The notes beneath the pieces are model-generated. The model saw only the letters and a list, made by a program, of their open reading frames with translations, searched no databases and was not told where the DNA came from. Positions 23,364 to 23,509 of a stretch of 23,509 bases of DNA are shown here, one piece after another; position 1 is the stretch's first letter, and each line of letters begins with the position of its first letter. The translations under genes and the position numbers were made by a program. Location: the NCBI RefSeq assembly GCF_902488535.1, contig NZ_CABTWO010000026.1, forward strand, positions 1-23,509. Direction: 5' to 3'. This DNA comes from an uncultured Mobiluncus sp. Its GTDB lineage: Bacteria > Actinomycetota > Actinomycetes > Actinomycetales > Actinomycetaceae.

Positions 23364-23487
23364 GGTCACGCCTCCTGAGCACCTATTCTGCACGTCATCG
23401 TATCCCTACCATTTGTGTAAGATACCGGAATCTGGTGGCATTAGCTCCAAGTAAACGATACTCGGTTGCCGAGTTCAAGGTGGGGAT
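23364..23487 (-). promoter_or_regulatory. Upstream region of the response regulator operon
   Basis: 124 bases of real sequence remain before the adapter. A perfect 6-bp inverted repeat ACTCGG-TTG-CCGAGT lies at 23460-23474, about 100 bases before the start codon, a possible binding site. I could not settle on a -35/-10 pair. The end of the stretch may be unreliable because it borders the adapter. Confidence 0.3.
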
Positions 23488-23509
23488 AGATCGGAAGAGC
23501 ACACGTCTG
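23488..23509. other. Illumina TruSeq adapter remnant at the contig end
   Basis: The last 22 bases are identical to the start of the standard Illumina TruSeq read-1 adapter (AGATCGGAAGAGC, then ACACGTCTG). They are a library artefact left in the assembly, not genomic DNA. The window therefore ends at a contig end, and the bases just before the adapter rest on few reads. Confidence 0.97.

Noticed and set aside
23364..23393. GTG start for the response regulator ten codons upstream
   Set aside because: Those codons contain the AGGAGG ribosome site for the ATG at 23363, and the receiver domain is complete without them.
1..23487. CRISPR array, insertion sequence, prophage or toxin-antitoxin pair
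   Set aside because: No regularly spaced repeats, transposase or integrase motifs, phage proteins or paired small toxin-like genes were seen on either strand.

Overview
The window looks like the end of a draft-assembly contig from a mid-GC actinobacterium. Evidence seen: tRNA-Gln followed by glmU-prs and then rplY-pth-mfd, a SurA_N-type lipoprotein and eno; a tRNA Glu-Asp-Phe cluster; several TTG/GTG starts; and a base composition that is moderately GC-rich (about 62% in two 60-base rows counted by hand in mfd and eno). These orders are familiar from Actinobacteria. The modest GC suggests a member of the Actinomycetaceae such as Mobiluncus or Varibaculum, but that placement is inference.

Left part (1-6131): the 3' end of ksgA/rsmA overlaps ispE. 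After a 120-base regulatory-looking gap comes a four-gene ABC importer operon: a lipoprotein binding protein, two overlapping permeases, and a CysA/PotA/FbpC-type ATPase with a C-terminal TOBE-like region. A 12-bp hairpin lies between the binding protein and the first permease. A MarR-family regulator faces the operon tail to tail, and the two stop codons overlap.

Middle (6132-17241): tRNA-Gln(UUG), glmU and prs supply UDP-GlcNAc and PRPP. The usual run on to rplY is interrupted by an inverted NfsA/FRP-like nitroreductase and a 394-base gap. That gap contains a possible short structured RNA ending in a clear intrinsic terminator. Then follow rplY (general stress L25/CTC), pth (peptidyl-tRNA hydrolase), mfd (transcription-repair coupling), a small lipoprotein and eno, with good terminators before and after eno.

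Right part (17242-23509): on the minus strand an MscS-type channel with a long polar tail is translationally coupled to an endonuclease/exonuclease/phosphatase-fold protein. Divergently from it, a good sigma70-like promoter drives tRNA-Glu, tRNA-Asp and tRNA-Phe, followed by a terminator and a nicotinamidase (pncA). After a gene-less GC-rich stretch, base composition drops sharply (33-47% GC in three rows counted by hand) in a two-component system (OmpR-type regulator plus histidine kinase) on the minus strand. This looks like acquired DNA. The final 22 bases (23488-23509) match the Illumina TruSeq adapter, so they are not genomic.

No CRISPR array, insertion sequence, transposase, phage gene or toxin gene was seen. 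Most of the window is ordinary housekeeping DNA. The points most worth a second look are the AT-rich two-component system at the contig end, the possible RNA before rplY, and the control region and intra-operon hairpin of the ABC importer.
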